This document shows positions 42,182 through 49,808 of a DNA stretch of 64,000 nt, piece after piece. Within the stretch, counting starts at the first letter, position 1. Every line of letters starts with the position of its first letter. The DNA is from Inquilinus limosus_F. Lineage in GTDB: Bacteria; Pseudomonadota; Alphaproteobacteria; DSM-16000; Inquilinaceae. A program made the translations under genes and the position numbers. The stretch is taken from the NCBI RefSeq assembly GCF_051487185.1, contig NZ_JAHVDK010000023.1, positions 70,174-134,173 on the forward strand, given 5' to 3'. The notes under the pieces are model-generated. The model saw only the letters and a program-made list of their open reading frames with translations, made no database searches and was not told the origin of the DNA.

Positions 42182-42499
42182 ATGGACGGGATGGCCCCCG
42201 CCGAAGCCGCGGCGCTGGATTGCCGGTCCTGCGGCGCCTGCTGCGCCTTCTCCCGCGATTGGCCGCGGTTCTGGACCGAGAGCCCGGCAGAGATCGAGCG
42301 CGTTCCCCGCCGCTACCGGGACGCTGCCTCGGCGGCGATGCGCTGCGACGGCGACCGCTGCTCGGCCCTGGAGGGTGAGGTCGGCCGGTCCACCCGCTGC
42401 GCGGTCTATGCCGACCGGCCGGCGGTCTGCCGCGATTGCGTGCCGGGCGACGACGCCTGCCGGATCGCGCGCGCCGGGCTGGGGCTGGCGGCGGGCTGA
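42182..42499 (+). CDS. YkgJ family cysteine cluster protein
   Basis: A 105-residue protein of the YkgJ/Fe-chelating group (PF03692). The cluster CRSCGACCAFSRDWPRF lies near the N terminus; more Cys follow at CDGDRCSALEGE, TRCAVYADRPAVCRDCVPG and ACR, giving the expected metal-binding array. The function is unknown, probably zinc or Fe-S binding. It is convergent with the ABC exporter, ten bases apart. Confidence 0.86.
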   Translation: MDGMAPAEAAALDCRSCGACCAFSRDWPRFWTESPAEIERVPRRYRDAASAAMRCDGDRCSALEGEVGRSTRCAVYADRPAVCRDCVPGDDACRIARAGLGLAAG

Positions 42500-42508
42500 G
42501 CGCCGGCC

Positions 42509-43345
42509 CTACTCCCCCTGCTGCAGAAGCGAGCCGCGGTCGCGGGCGATGCGGAAGCCCCAGAGGAACGCGGCGCAGCCGAGGGCGAGCCAGATCACGT
42601 TCAGGCCGACCGCGGCGAGGAAATGGCCCATGGCGAAGCCCTGGCCGTGCAGCAGGCCGCGCATGCCCTCGAACACATGGGCGGGCGGCAGCGCCAGGGC
42701 CATGCCCTGCAGCCAGCCGGGCAGCACCGAGACCGGGTAGTAGATCGCGCTGATCGGCGAGATGGCGAAGACGACCGCCCAGGCCAGCCCTTCCGCCCCC
42801 ATGCCGTAGCGCAGGATCAGCGCCAGCACCACCAGCGCGATGGCCCAGCCGGTGACGATCAGGTTGACGAAGAAGGCGAGCAGCGGCAGGCCGAGCGAGA
42901 AGACGTTCCAGTGATACAGCAGGATCGCCAGGAGCGCCGCCGGCACCACCCCGATCAGGGTCCGGATCAGGCTCATCGCCATCAGCGACGTCACCCACTC
43001 CCAGGGCCGCAGCGGGCTGACGAAGAGATGGCCGAGATTGCGGCTCCACATCTCCTCGAGGAAGGAGATCGACATGCCGAGCTGGGCCCGGAACAGCAGG
43101 TCCCACAGCAGCACCGCCGAGATCAGCACGCCCGCGGCCTGGGCCTGCCAGTTCATCGATGGCGCCAGGCTCTCGGTGATCAGGCCCCAGACCACCATCT
43201 GCACCGTCGGCCAGTAGATCAGCTCGATCAGACGCGGCACGGAGCCGCGCAGGATGTAGAGGTGGCGCAGCATCACCGCCGCGATCCGGCCTCCCGCGGA
43301 GCCGCGCGGCGCAGGAGGAGAGGCAGAGATCGTGGTCTCGGTCAT
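42509..43345 (-). CDS. ABC-2 type transporter permease
   Basis: A 278-residue inner-membrane protein with about six helices: LRHLYILRGSVPRLIELIYW, then LEEMWSRNLGHLFVSPLRPW and AISPISAIYYPVSVLPGWLQ, as in NodJ/DrrB-like ABC-2 permeases (PF01061). The ATG overlaps the stop of the ATPase gene (ATGA), so both are made together. The cargo is unknown; drugs, polysaccharides or lipids are typical of the family. Confidence 0.87.
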   Translation of the reverse strand: MTETTISASPPAPRGSAGGRIAAVMLRHLYILRGSVPRLIELIYWPTVQMVVWGLITESLAPSMNWQAQAAGVLISAVLLWDLLFRAQLGMSISFLEEMWSRNLGHLFVSPLRPWEWVTSLMAMSLIRTLIGVVPAALLAILLYHWNVFSLGLPLLAFFVNLIVTGWAIALVVLALILRYGMGAEGLAWAVVFAISPISAIYYPVSVLPGWLQGMALALPPAHVFEGMRGLLHGQGFAMGHFLAAVGLNVIWLALGCAAFLWGFRIARDRGSLLQQGE

Positions 43346-44103
43346 TGCGCCGCCTCCCCCAGCGCGCCCCGGCTGCGGGCGATGTCGAGGAACACCTCCT
43401 CGAGATCGGTGCGGCCGTAGCGGGCGATGAGCTGGCCGGGCGAGCCCTGGTCGACGATCTTCCCGGCCTTCATCATCAGCACGTGGTCGCACAGCCGCTC
43501 GACCTCGGCCATGTTGTGGCTGGCCAGCAGGATGGTCGCGCCGCGCTCGGCCCGGTAGCGCTCCAGCATGCCGCGCACCCAGTCGCCGGTATCGGGGTCG
43601 AGCGAGGCGGTCGGCTCGTCGAGCAGCAGCAGCTCGGGCGTGTTGACCAGCGCCTTGGCCAGCGCCACCCTGGTCTTCTGCCCGGCGGACAATTTACCGG
43701 ACGGCCGGTCGATGAATCCGGTCAGGTCCAGCATCTCCGCCAGCTCGGCGATGCGGCGGCGGCGGTCGCGCACGCCGTAGAGCCGGGCATAAACCGCCAG
43801 GTTCTCGCGCACCGTCAGCCGGTGCGGCAGATCGACATAGGGACTCGAGAAGTTCATCCGGGGCAGGACGGCGTATCGGTTCCGGGCCATGTCGTGGCCC
43901 AGCACGGTGATGCGGCCGCCGGACGGCAGCAAGAGGCCGAGCAGCATCGAGATCGTGGTGGTCTTGCCCGCCCCGTTGCCGCCGAGCAGGGCCACGGTGG
44001 CGCCGCGCGGCACCGCGAAGGAGATGCCGTCGACCGCGGGCGCGGCGCTGCGGTGGAAGCGCTTGGTCAGGCGCTCCGCTATGATGACGCCGTCGGAGAG
44101 CAT
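43342..44103 (-). CDS. ABC transporter ATP-binding protein (ABC-2 exporter)
   Basis: A 253-residue ATPase. Walker A GGNGAGKT is at residues 41-48, signature LSAGQKTR at 138-145 and Walker B LLLLDEPT at 158-165. It belongs to the DrrA/NodI/YhiH-type exporters and pairs with the permease downstream. Its start codon (44103) and the regB start (44113) are only nine bases apart on opposite strands, so each promoter must lie inside the other gene or the genes start further apart than drawn. Confidence 0.88.
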   Translation of the reverse strand: MLSDGVIIAERLTKRFHRSAAPAVDGISFAVPRGATVALLGGNGAGKTTTISMLLGLLLPSGGRITVLGHDMARNRYAVLPRMNFSSPYVDLPHRLTVRENLAVYARLYGVRDRRRRIAELAEMLDLTGFIDRPSGKLSAGQKTRVALAKALVNTPELLLLDEPTASLDPDTGDWVRGMLERYRAERGATILLASHNMAEVERLCDHVLMMKAGKIVDQGSPGQLIARYGRTDLEEVFLDIARSRGALGEAAQ

Positions 44104-44112
44104 GGAGCGAGA

Positions 44113-45507
44113 ATGGACGGCCAGTCCAAAAATGACCAGAGGCCGGAAAACGACCAGGGGGCCGGCATCGGCCCGGCGGAGGCCGGTCGGGACGCCCTGA
44201 CGCGCCCGCTGCCCGAGGCGCCGGACGCGGTGCCGGGCCGGCGCCTTAGGGCGCGGATCAGCCAGATCACCCTGATCAAGATCCGCTGGGTCGCCGTCGC
44301 CGGCCAGGCCGCCACCATCCTGTTCGTGCATTACTGGCTGGGCTATGCCCTGCCGCTGTGGCCGTCGCTGGCGATCGTCGCCATCTCGGTGGCGCTGAAC
44401 GTCGCCGCCATGGTCCAGGGCAAGTGGCGGATGCGGCTGGTGGAGCGGGACGCGGCGCTCTATCTCGGCTACGACATGTGCCAGCTGGTGGCGCTGCTGT
44501 TCCTCACAGGCGGCCTCCTGAACCCCTTCGTGGTGCTGATGCTGGCGCCGCTGACGGTCTCGGCCACCCTGCTCAGCTACCGCAGCACGGTGACGCTGAC
44601 TGGCCTGGCCATCGCCGGCGTGGTGCTGCTGGCCTTCTGGCACTACCCGCTGCCGGGCGGCATGCCCTCCAGCGGCTGGCCCTACCATCTCGGCGTCGGC
44701 CTGGCGATGGGGATCGCGATCATCTTCATCTCGCATTATGTCTGGCAGGTCGCAGCCGACGCCCGGCAGGTATCGGACGCGCTCGGCGCCACCCAGATGG
44801 CGCTGGAGCGGGAGCAGCGGATCTCGCTGCTGGGCGGCCTGGCCGCGGCGGCGGCGCATCAGCTGGGCACGCCGCTCGGCACCATCACCCTGATCGCGCG
44901 GGAGATGCGGCGCGACGTGCCGGCCGACAGCCCGATGGCCGAGGACATCGCCCTCCTGGAGCAGGAGGTGAACCGCTGCCGGGACATCCTGACCGAGCTG
45001 GCGCGGCGGCCGGAGCCGGACGACGAGGACCCGTTCCGGCTGATGACCCTGCCGGCGCTGGCGGGGGCGGCGGCCGAGACCTATCTGCACGCTGACAACC
45101 GCCGCCTCACCATCACCGCCGCCGAGGGCCCGCCGGGCCAGGCGCTGATGCTGCGGCGGACGCCGGAGCTGATCCACGGCCTGGGCAACCTGATCCAGAA
45201 CGCGCTGCAATTCGCCCGCAGCAAGGTCGAGATCAGCGCCGAATACGGGCCGAAGACGGTGGTGCTGAGGATCGTCGACGACGGCCCCGGCTTCCCGCCG
45301 GCGCTGCTGGGCCGGCTGGGCGAGCCTTATGTGTCGGGCCGCGGCGAGGACAGCGACCATATGGGGCTCGGCATCTTCATCGCAGCCACGCTGCTCGAGC
45401 ACAGCGGGGCTCATCTGTCCTTCTCGAATGGCCCGCAAGGGGGCGCGGTTATTGCAGTTGCGTGGCCGCGACACAAATTTGAGAGGAAAGAAAGGACCTG
45501 GGCATGA
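44113..45507 (+). CDS. regB: RegB/ActS-type redox sensor histidine kinase
   Basis: A 464-residue membrane kinase with about six helices. The ubiquinone-sensing motif GGLLNPF is at residues 133-139, the phospho-accepting His249 lies in AAAAHQLGTPLGTI, and Cys289 in NRCRDIL stands where RegB has its redox-active cysteine. The C-terminal ATPase has the N, G1 (DDGPGFP) and G2 (GMGLGIF-like, here HMGLGIF) boxes. It senses quinone redox state or oxygen and phosphorylates RegA. GGAG precedes the ATG. The regA gene overlaps its end by four bases. Confidence 0.92.
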   Translation: MDGQSKNDQRPENDQGAGIGPAEAGRDALTRPLPEAPDAVPGRRLRARISQITLIKIRWVAVAGQAATILFVHYWLGYALPLWPSLAIVAISVALNVAAMVQGKWRMRLVERDAALYLGYDMCQLVALLFLTGGLLNPFVVLMLAPLTVSATLLSYRSTVTLTGLAIAGVVLLAFWHYPLPGGMPSSGWPYHLGVGLAMGIAIIFISHYVWQVAADARQVSDALGATQMALEREQRISLLGGLAAAAAHQLGTPLGTITLIAREMRRDVPADSPMAEDIALLEQEVNRCRDILTELARRPEPDDEDPFRLMTLPALAGAAAETYLHADNRRLTITAAEGPPGQALMLRRTPELIHGLGNLIQNALQFARSKVEISAEYGPKTVVLRIVDDGPGFPPALLGRLGEPYVSGRGEDSDHMGLGIFIAATLLEHSGAHLSFSNGPQGGAVIAVAWPRHKFERKERTWA

Positions 45508-46091
45508 GCATCTCCCCTGCCACCTCGACCCCCGACCAGCCGGCGCCGCTGCCGGCGCGCGACGCGGCCAAGAGCCTCTTGATCGTCGATGACGATGTCG
45601 CCTTCCGCACCCGCCTGGCCCGCGCCATGGAGAAGCGGGGCTTCGAGGTGGTGACGGCCGACGGCCTGGCCACCGGCATCGACCTGGCCCGCCGCGTCGC
45701 CCCCGCCTTCGCGGTGCTGGATCTCAGGCTCGGCGACGGCAACGGCCTCGACATCGTGCCGGTGCTGCACGAGGCGCGGCCGGACAGCCGGGTGATCATG
45801 CTGACGGGTTACGGCAACATCGCCACCGCGGTGGCCGCGGTGAAGGCCGGCGCCGTCGATTATCTGGCCAAGCCGACCGACGCCGACCAGATCGAGGCGG
45901 CCCTCCTGAACCCCGGCGAGAAGCTGCCGCCGCCGCCGGAGAACCCGATGTCGGCCGACCGGGTGCGGTGGGAGCACATCCAGCGCGTGTTCGAGCAGTG
46001 CGACCGCAACGTGTCGGAGACGGCGCGGCGCCTGAAGATGCACCGCCGCACCCTGCAGCGGATCCTGAACAAGCACGCCCCGCGCGGCTGA
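45504..46091 (+). CDS. regA: RegA/ActR/PrrA-type response regulator
   Basis: A 195-residue regulator. The receiver domain has phospho-acceptor Asp73 (AVLDLRLGDGNG), acidic pair Asp30-Asp31, Thr near 100 (MLTGYG) and Lys (YLAKPTDA). A Pro-rich linker (LPPPPENP) leads to the Fis-type helix-turn-helix at the C terminus (VSETARRLKMHRRTLQRIL), the hallmark of RegA. It controls respiration, photosynthesis or nitrogen and carbon genes in response to redox. Its start overlaps the regB stop (ATGA). Confidence 0.93.
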   Translation: MSISPATSTPDQPAPLPARDAAKSLLIVDDDVAFRTRLARAMEKRGFEVVTADGLATGIDLARRVAPAFAVLDLRLGDGNGLDIVPVLHEARPDSRVIMLTGYGNIATAVAAVKAGAVDYLAKPTDADQIEAALLNPGEKLPPPPENPMSADRVRWEHIQRVFEQCDRNVSETARRLKMHRRTLQRILNKHAPRG

Positions 46092-46144
46092 CCGGCGCCG
46101 CGGACGACGGCTCGGGCCCTGCATCTCTGCCGGTCCGTCCCTCA

Positions 46145-46231
46145 CTGTCATTGCGAGGAGGCGAAGCCGACGAAGCAATCCATGCCTCCGCTCTTGCGGC
46201 CCTGGATTGCTTCGCTGCGCTCGCAATGACG
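46145..46231. repeat. Inverted repeat between convergent regA and ridA-like genes
   Basis: TCATTGCGAGGAGGCGAAGC ... GAAGCAATCCA and TGGATTGCTTCG ... CTCGCAATGA form the arms of an 87-base inverted repeat of the kind seen scattered in alphaproteobacterial genomes. It fills half of the 180-base convergent gap and may terminate both transcripts. Confidence 0.8.
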
Positions 46232-46271
46232 ATGTCGGGAGTCCGCAAGCAGGTCCCGTGAGACGCCTTCC

Positions 46272-46661
46272 TTACTCCGCCTGCGGCAGCCGCGCCGTCG
46301 CCTCGATCTCGACCCGCATATGCGGCTGTACCATCTGGGCGAAGATCGTGGTATTGGCCGGCCGCGCCGCGTCGCAGTGGCGGCGGATGATCGGCACGAT
46401 GCGCTCGAACTCCGCCTGGCTGGCGACGTAGATCACCACCCGCACCAGATGCTCGAGCCCGGCGCCGGCCTGGCCCAGCGCCCACGCGATGTTGCGGAAG
46501 CAGTTCTCGCACTGGCTCTCGACATCCTCCGGGAAGGAGAAGTCGGTCGGATCGAAGCCGGTGGTGCCGGAGACGAAGACCCAGCCATCCGCCACCACCG
46601 CCCGGGCGTAGCCGGCCCGGTCCTCATAGGGCGAGCCGGTGAAGATGCGCGTTCCGATCAT
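46272..46661 (-). CDS. RidA family protein
   Basis: A 129-residue Rid-family protein. It begins IGTRIFTGSPYEDRAGYARA, with WVFVSGTTGFDP and LVRVVIYVASQAEFERI and the substrate Arg in HMRVEIEATARLP near the C terminus, so it should form a trimer that hydrolyses reactive enamines or imines, protecting PLP enzymes from damage. AAAGGACAG precedes the ATG at 46661. It follows the PhzF gene by 23 bases on the same strand. Confidence 0.88.
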   Translation of the reverse strand: MIGTRIFTGSPYEDRAGYARAVVADGWVFVSGTTGFDPTDFSFPEDVESQCENCFRNIAWALGQAGAGLEHLVRVVIYVASQAEFERIVPIIRRHCDAARPANTTIFAQMVQPHMRVEIEATARLPQAE

Positions 46662-46684
46662 GGTCTGTCCTTTCCGGTCTGGTG

Positions 46685-47578
46685 TCAGAGGCGCAGCGTG
46701 CCGCCGGCGACGGTGACGCAGCGGCCGCGCAGCTCGACCCGGCCGTCGCCGAGCCGGACGGCGATGCGGCTGGGCCGGCCGAGCGCGTGGCCCTGCTCGA
46801 TCACGACCTCGCCGGAAGCCGGCACGAGCCTGCGTTCGGCGAGATGCCAGGCCAGCGGGCCGGCGGCGCTGCCGGTCGCCGGATCCTCCCACAGGCCGAC
46901 GGTCGGGTTGAAGAAGCGGGCATGGGCGGCGGCCGCGGGGTCGATGGGGTCGAGGCTGTAGAGATAGCAGCCCTGGGCCGCGACCCGGCGCAGCTCGGCC
47001 AGCAGCCGGGCGGCATCGGGATGGGCCGCCGCCACCACCGCGCGGTCGCGGGCCTGGATCAGGAGATGCGGCGCGCCGGTCGACACGACCCGCGCCCCGG
47101 AGCGCAGCCCATCGCTCGGCAGACCCAGAGCCGCCGCCAGCGCCGCGGGATCGGGATGCTGCGCCAGGGCCTGCGGCGCGCCCTGGGTCAGGCCGATCGC
47201 CTGCAGCGCCCCGGCCCGCGCCTCGACCGCGACCGGCAGGACCCGGCCGCCGAGCTGCTGCGCCAGCGCGAGGCCGTCGCCGAGCGGGCCGAGGCGCCCC
47301 GATTCCGCCAGCCACCACCAGGCGCCGAGCGAATTGTGGCCGGCACCCGAGACTTCGGCCCCCGCCGGGGTGAAGGAGCGCAGCCGGGAAGCGGCTCCAG
47401 ACGCCGTCGGCGCAAGGAGGAAGGTCGTTTCCGACTGGTTCAGCTCGCGCGCGATCCGGCGCAGCAGGGCCTCGTCCAGCCCGTCCGCCTCCGGCACCAC
47501 GGCCAGCGGATTGCCGGCCAGGGGCTCCTCGGCGAAGACATCGACCAAGTAGAAGAGGAGAGTGCGCGGAGCGGTCAT
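46685..47578 (-). CDS. PhzF family isomerase/epimerase-like protein
   Basis: A 297-residue protein of the PhzF/DapF-like fold. The catalytic Glu50 lies in ELNQSETTFLL, and GHNSLGAWWWL, GLWEDPATGSAAGPLAWHL and the C-terminal GRVELRGRCVTVAGG are standard for the family. PhzF of phenazine producers isomerises dihydro-hydroxyanthranilate; no phenazine genes are present, so the substrate here is different. It heads a pair with ridA and is divergent from a LysR gene. Confidence 0.87.
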   Translation of the reverse strand: MTAPRTLLFYLVDVFAEEPLAGNPLAVVPEADGLDEALLRRIARELNQSETTFLLAPTASGAASRLRSFTPAGAEVSGAGHNSLGAWWWLAESGRLGPLGDGLALAQQLGGRVLPVAVEARAGALQAIGLTQGAPQALAQHPDPAALAAALGLPSDGLRSGARVVSTGAPHLLIQARDRAVVAAAHPDAARLLAELRRVAAQGCYLYSLDPIDPAAAAHARFFNPTVGLWEDPATGSAAGPLAWHLAERRLVPASGEVVIEQGHALGRPSRIAVRLGDGRVELRGRCVTVAGGTLRL

Positions 47579-47658
47579 CGGCGGATTGTGGTTGAGCTGG
47601 GTTCAGCGGCGTCGAGGCATAATTCGGTTGCAAGCCGCCCCGATCCAATCGAGATGTC

Positions 47659-47674
47659 CTCAATCGCTATTGAG
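47659..47674. promoter_or_regulatory. Candidate LysR binding palindrome between phzF-ridA and lysR
   Basis: CTCAATCGCTATTGAG is a perfect inverted repeat (6-base arms) that ends 19 bases before the LysR start, in the 115-base divergent gap. LysR proteins bind dyads of this length, often near their own start, and autoregulate. The position supports control of both the phzF-ridA operon and the regulator. Confidence 0.45.
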
Positions 47675-47693
47675 AAAATCTTAGGAGGCCGCG

Positions 47694-48563
47694 ATGTCCC
47701 TGCCCTCCCTGAACGCGCTGCAGGCGGCGGAGGCGGTGGGCCGGCTCGGCTCGCTGTCCCGCGCCGCGGCGGCGCTGGGCGTGACCCCGAGCGCGGTCAG
47801 CCATCGGCTGCGCGGGCTGGAGCAGCAGCTGGGCCTCGGCCTGTTCGAGCGCGGCGAGAGCGGTCTGACACCGACCGCGGCCGGCCGCCGCCTACTGCCG
47901 GGACTGAGCGAAGGCTTCCAGCGCATCGCCGCGGCGGTCGAGGAGGCGACGGCGCAGGAGCGTGGAGCCGTGACCGTCACCTGCGGCCTGGCCTTCGCCG
48001 CGAAATGGTTGGTGCCGCGGCTGGTCGGCCTCGCCGCGCGCCATCCCGAGCTGGAGGTGCGGCTGGTGACCACCAGCCGGCTGGTCGAGTTCGACCGCGA
48101 GGACATCGATCTCGGCATCCGTTTCGGCCGCGGCCACCAGCTCGGCCTCAGGGCCGAGCTGGTGGCGCCGCAGCCGCTGCTGGCGGTCGCGACCCCTTCG
48201 GTCGCCGCCGCCCTGGCCGATCCCGGACAGGCCGCCGCGGTGCCGCTGATCGAGGACGAGCAGAGTCTGTTCGGCTGGGATTCCTGGCTGGCGGCCGGCG
48301 GTCCCGCCGCCCTGGCCGGCCATCCGCGCCGGCGCTTCCCCGACGCGTCGCTGGCGGTCGAGGCCGCCCTGGCCGGCCACGGCGTCTGGCTGGCCTGGCC
48401 GCTGCTGGTCGAGGATGCGCTGCAATCCGGCCGGCTGGTCCGGGCCCTGCCCGACACCATCGAGGCCGGCCTCGGCTACTGGCTGGTCTCCACCCCCGCC
48501 CGCTGGCGCCGGCCTGACGTCATCCGGTTCCGGAGCTGGCTGATGGAGTCGCTCAGGTCCTAG
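47694..48563 (+). CDS. LysR family transcriptional regulator (GcvA-like)
   Basis: A 289-residue LTTR. The N-terminal helix-turn-helix (SLSRAAAALGVTPSAVSHRL) is of the GcvA/AmpR type, followed by the effector domain with VTVTCGLAFAAKWLVPRLVG and EVRLVTTSRLVEFDREDIDL. TAGGAGG precedes the ATG. It is divergent from the phzF-ridA pair and probably controls it; the inducer is unknown. Confidence 0.88.
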   Translation: MSLPSLNALQAAEAVGRLGSLSRAAAALGVTPSAVSHRLRGLEQQLGLGLFERGESGLTPTAAGRRLLPGLSEGFQRIAAAVEEATAQERGAVTVTCGLAFAAKWLVPRLVGLAARHPELEVRLVTTSRLVEFDREDIDLGIRFGRGHQLGLRAELVAPQPLLAVATPSVAAALADPGQAAAVPLIEDEQSLFGWDSWLAAGGPAALAGHPRRRFPDASLAVEAALAGHGVWLAWPLLVEDALQSGRLVRALPDTIEAGLGYWLVSTPARWRRPDVIRFRSWLMESLRS

Positions 48564-48617
48564 CACCGCCCGCGCCTGAAGGCGCGCCGTACGACGTCGA
48601 TCCGACGGGCGCGTCCG
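48564..48617. terminator. Small hairpins between convergent lysR and luxR genes
   Basis: GCGCCT-GA-AGGCGC in CCCGCGCCTGAAGGCGCGCC pairs without mismatch, and a second short dyad (GACGTC, then GACGGGCGCGTCC) follows. Together they may stop transcription from both sides in this 54-base gap. No U-tract. Confidence 0.35.
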
Positions 48618-49366
48618 TCACGACCGGGCCGCGTGCAGCTTGAAAGCGACCTCGGTGCGATTCCGGGCCTGCAGCTTCTTCATGATGCTGCGGATATGCA
48701 CCTTCACCGTGCTCTCGCACAGGTTCAGCTCATAGGCGATGATCTTGTTCGGCTTCCCGCGGGAGATTCCATCCGCGATCGCCCTCTGCCGCTCGGTGAG
48801 GCCGAACCGCATCTCAGGTTCCGCCGATCGCTTCCGGTCCGGGCCGCCGGCGCGCGGGAGCGTGCTCGCCGGCACGAACACGCCTCCGGCCACGGCGAGC
48901 GACAAGGCCCCCATCGCCACGCTCAAGCTGACGCTGGTCGGGATGTAGCCGCGGGCGCCACACGACAGGATGGCGAGCACCTGGGCGGATTCTTCCCTGT
49001 CGCCCGTGACGATCACCGGGATGTCGGGGTGGCGCTGCGCCAGGCGGCGCAGATCGTCCAGGACATCCGGATCATCGCCGGCCGCGCCGCCGATCCCGAG
49101 CAGGATCGCTGCGGTTTCGTGCCGTGTCTCGTCGATCAGCCACTCATCGTATTGGAGAAGGAGCGGATTGTGCGGCGTCCATCGAGTATTTCGAGCGCCC
49201 GGGCCAGGACCTCCCGACCAAGCGTCCGGCCGTCGATGACCGCGATGATGCCGCTGCCGGCTGCGGAACCCGCCTGCGCAGAATGATCGCCGGTGGTCTC
49301 GAGCTGCAGTTCCGTCGCACCGGCGAAAGAGACGGAAGCGTCCCTCGCATCTTGATCCGAATGCAT
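48618..49366 (-). pseudogene. LuxR-type response regulator broken by a frameshift
   Basis: From an ATG at 49366, preceded by a perfect AGGAGGTGGG, the frame encodes a pseudo-receiver start (IIAVIDGRTLGREVLARALE, then RRTIRSFSNT) and stops at 49136. From about 49150 the other frame continues the same domain as YDEWLIDETRHETAAILLGI and runs to the LuxR helix-turn-helix (ISRGKPNKIIAYELNLCEST) and the end at 48618. One missing base near 49149 joins the two into a protein of about 249 residues. The receiver has no obvious phospho-acceptor Asp, so it was probably an atypical regulator. It may be decayed or a sequencing error. Confidence 0.75.
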
Positions 49367-49808
49367 GCCCACCTCCTGCTGGGGCGGGAACTGCAGAGAC
49401 GGAGAACACACCTCCCCGAGACCGCCCAGACGCCAATTCGCAGATATTTTTTCTCAAATTGAATATAGCTGCACAGAGTCCTCCTTCCGGCACTGCTTTC
49501 GCCGCGAAGCGGCAACGCAATAAAGGGGATTTAGCAGTCGTTGGACCGAACCGTTAGATCCAGATGGGCCCAATCGATGAGTCCAGATCGGATCAAGATC
49601 AGCGATCGATTCGAGTGCGGCGGTTTCGACGCAAAATTGATGTTTCGTTCGGGAAGCCGGCCGGATTTCTGAGATTTTCGGCGATGACAGGGCCGACATT
49701 GTGTGGCTGCATTGACAGCCCATCCGGATCCACCTAGCGTCCCGCTCCCTTCCGCGCACCCGCGGCACAAGCAAGAACAAAATCCCAGAAACAAGAGCGG
49801 ACAACAGA
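49367..49808. other. Divergent intergenic region upstream of the amino acid permease
   Basis: These 442 bases lie between the luxR-type gene and the permease. They contain a promoter candidate (49712-49740) and AT-rich DNA near 49430-49480. Frames across this region lack ribosome sites and protein-like composition. I see no clear riboswitch. Confidence 0.4.
49712..49740 (+). promoter_or_regulatory. Possible promoter of the amino acid permease gene
   Basis: A perfect TTGACA (49712-49717) lies 17 bases before TAGCGT (49735-49740). The -35 box is excellent, the -10 box poor (3 of 6). It would give a leader of about 60 bases before the GTG start. Confidence 0.45.

Noticed and set aside
46145..46231. 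Attachment site or insertion-sequence end
   Set aside because: No transposase or integrase gene and no target duplication nearby; it looks like an intergenic repeat.
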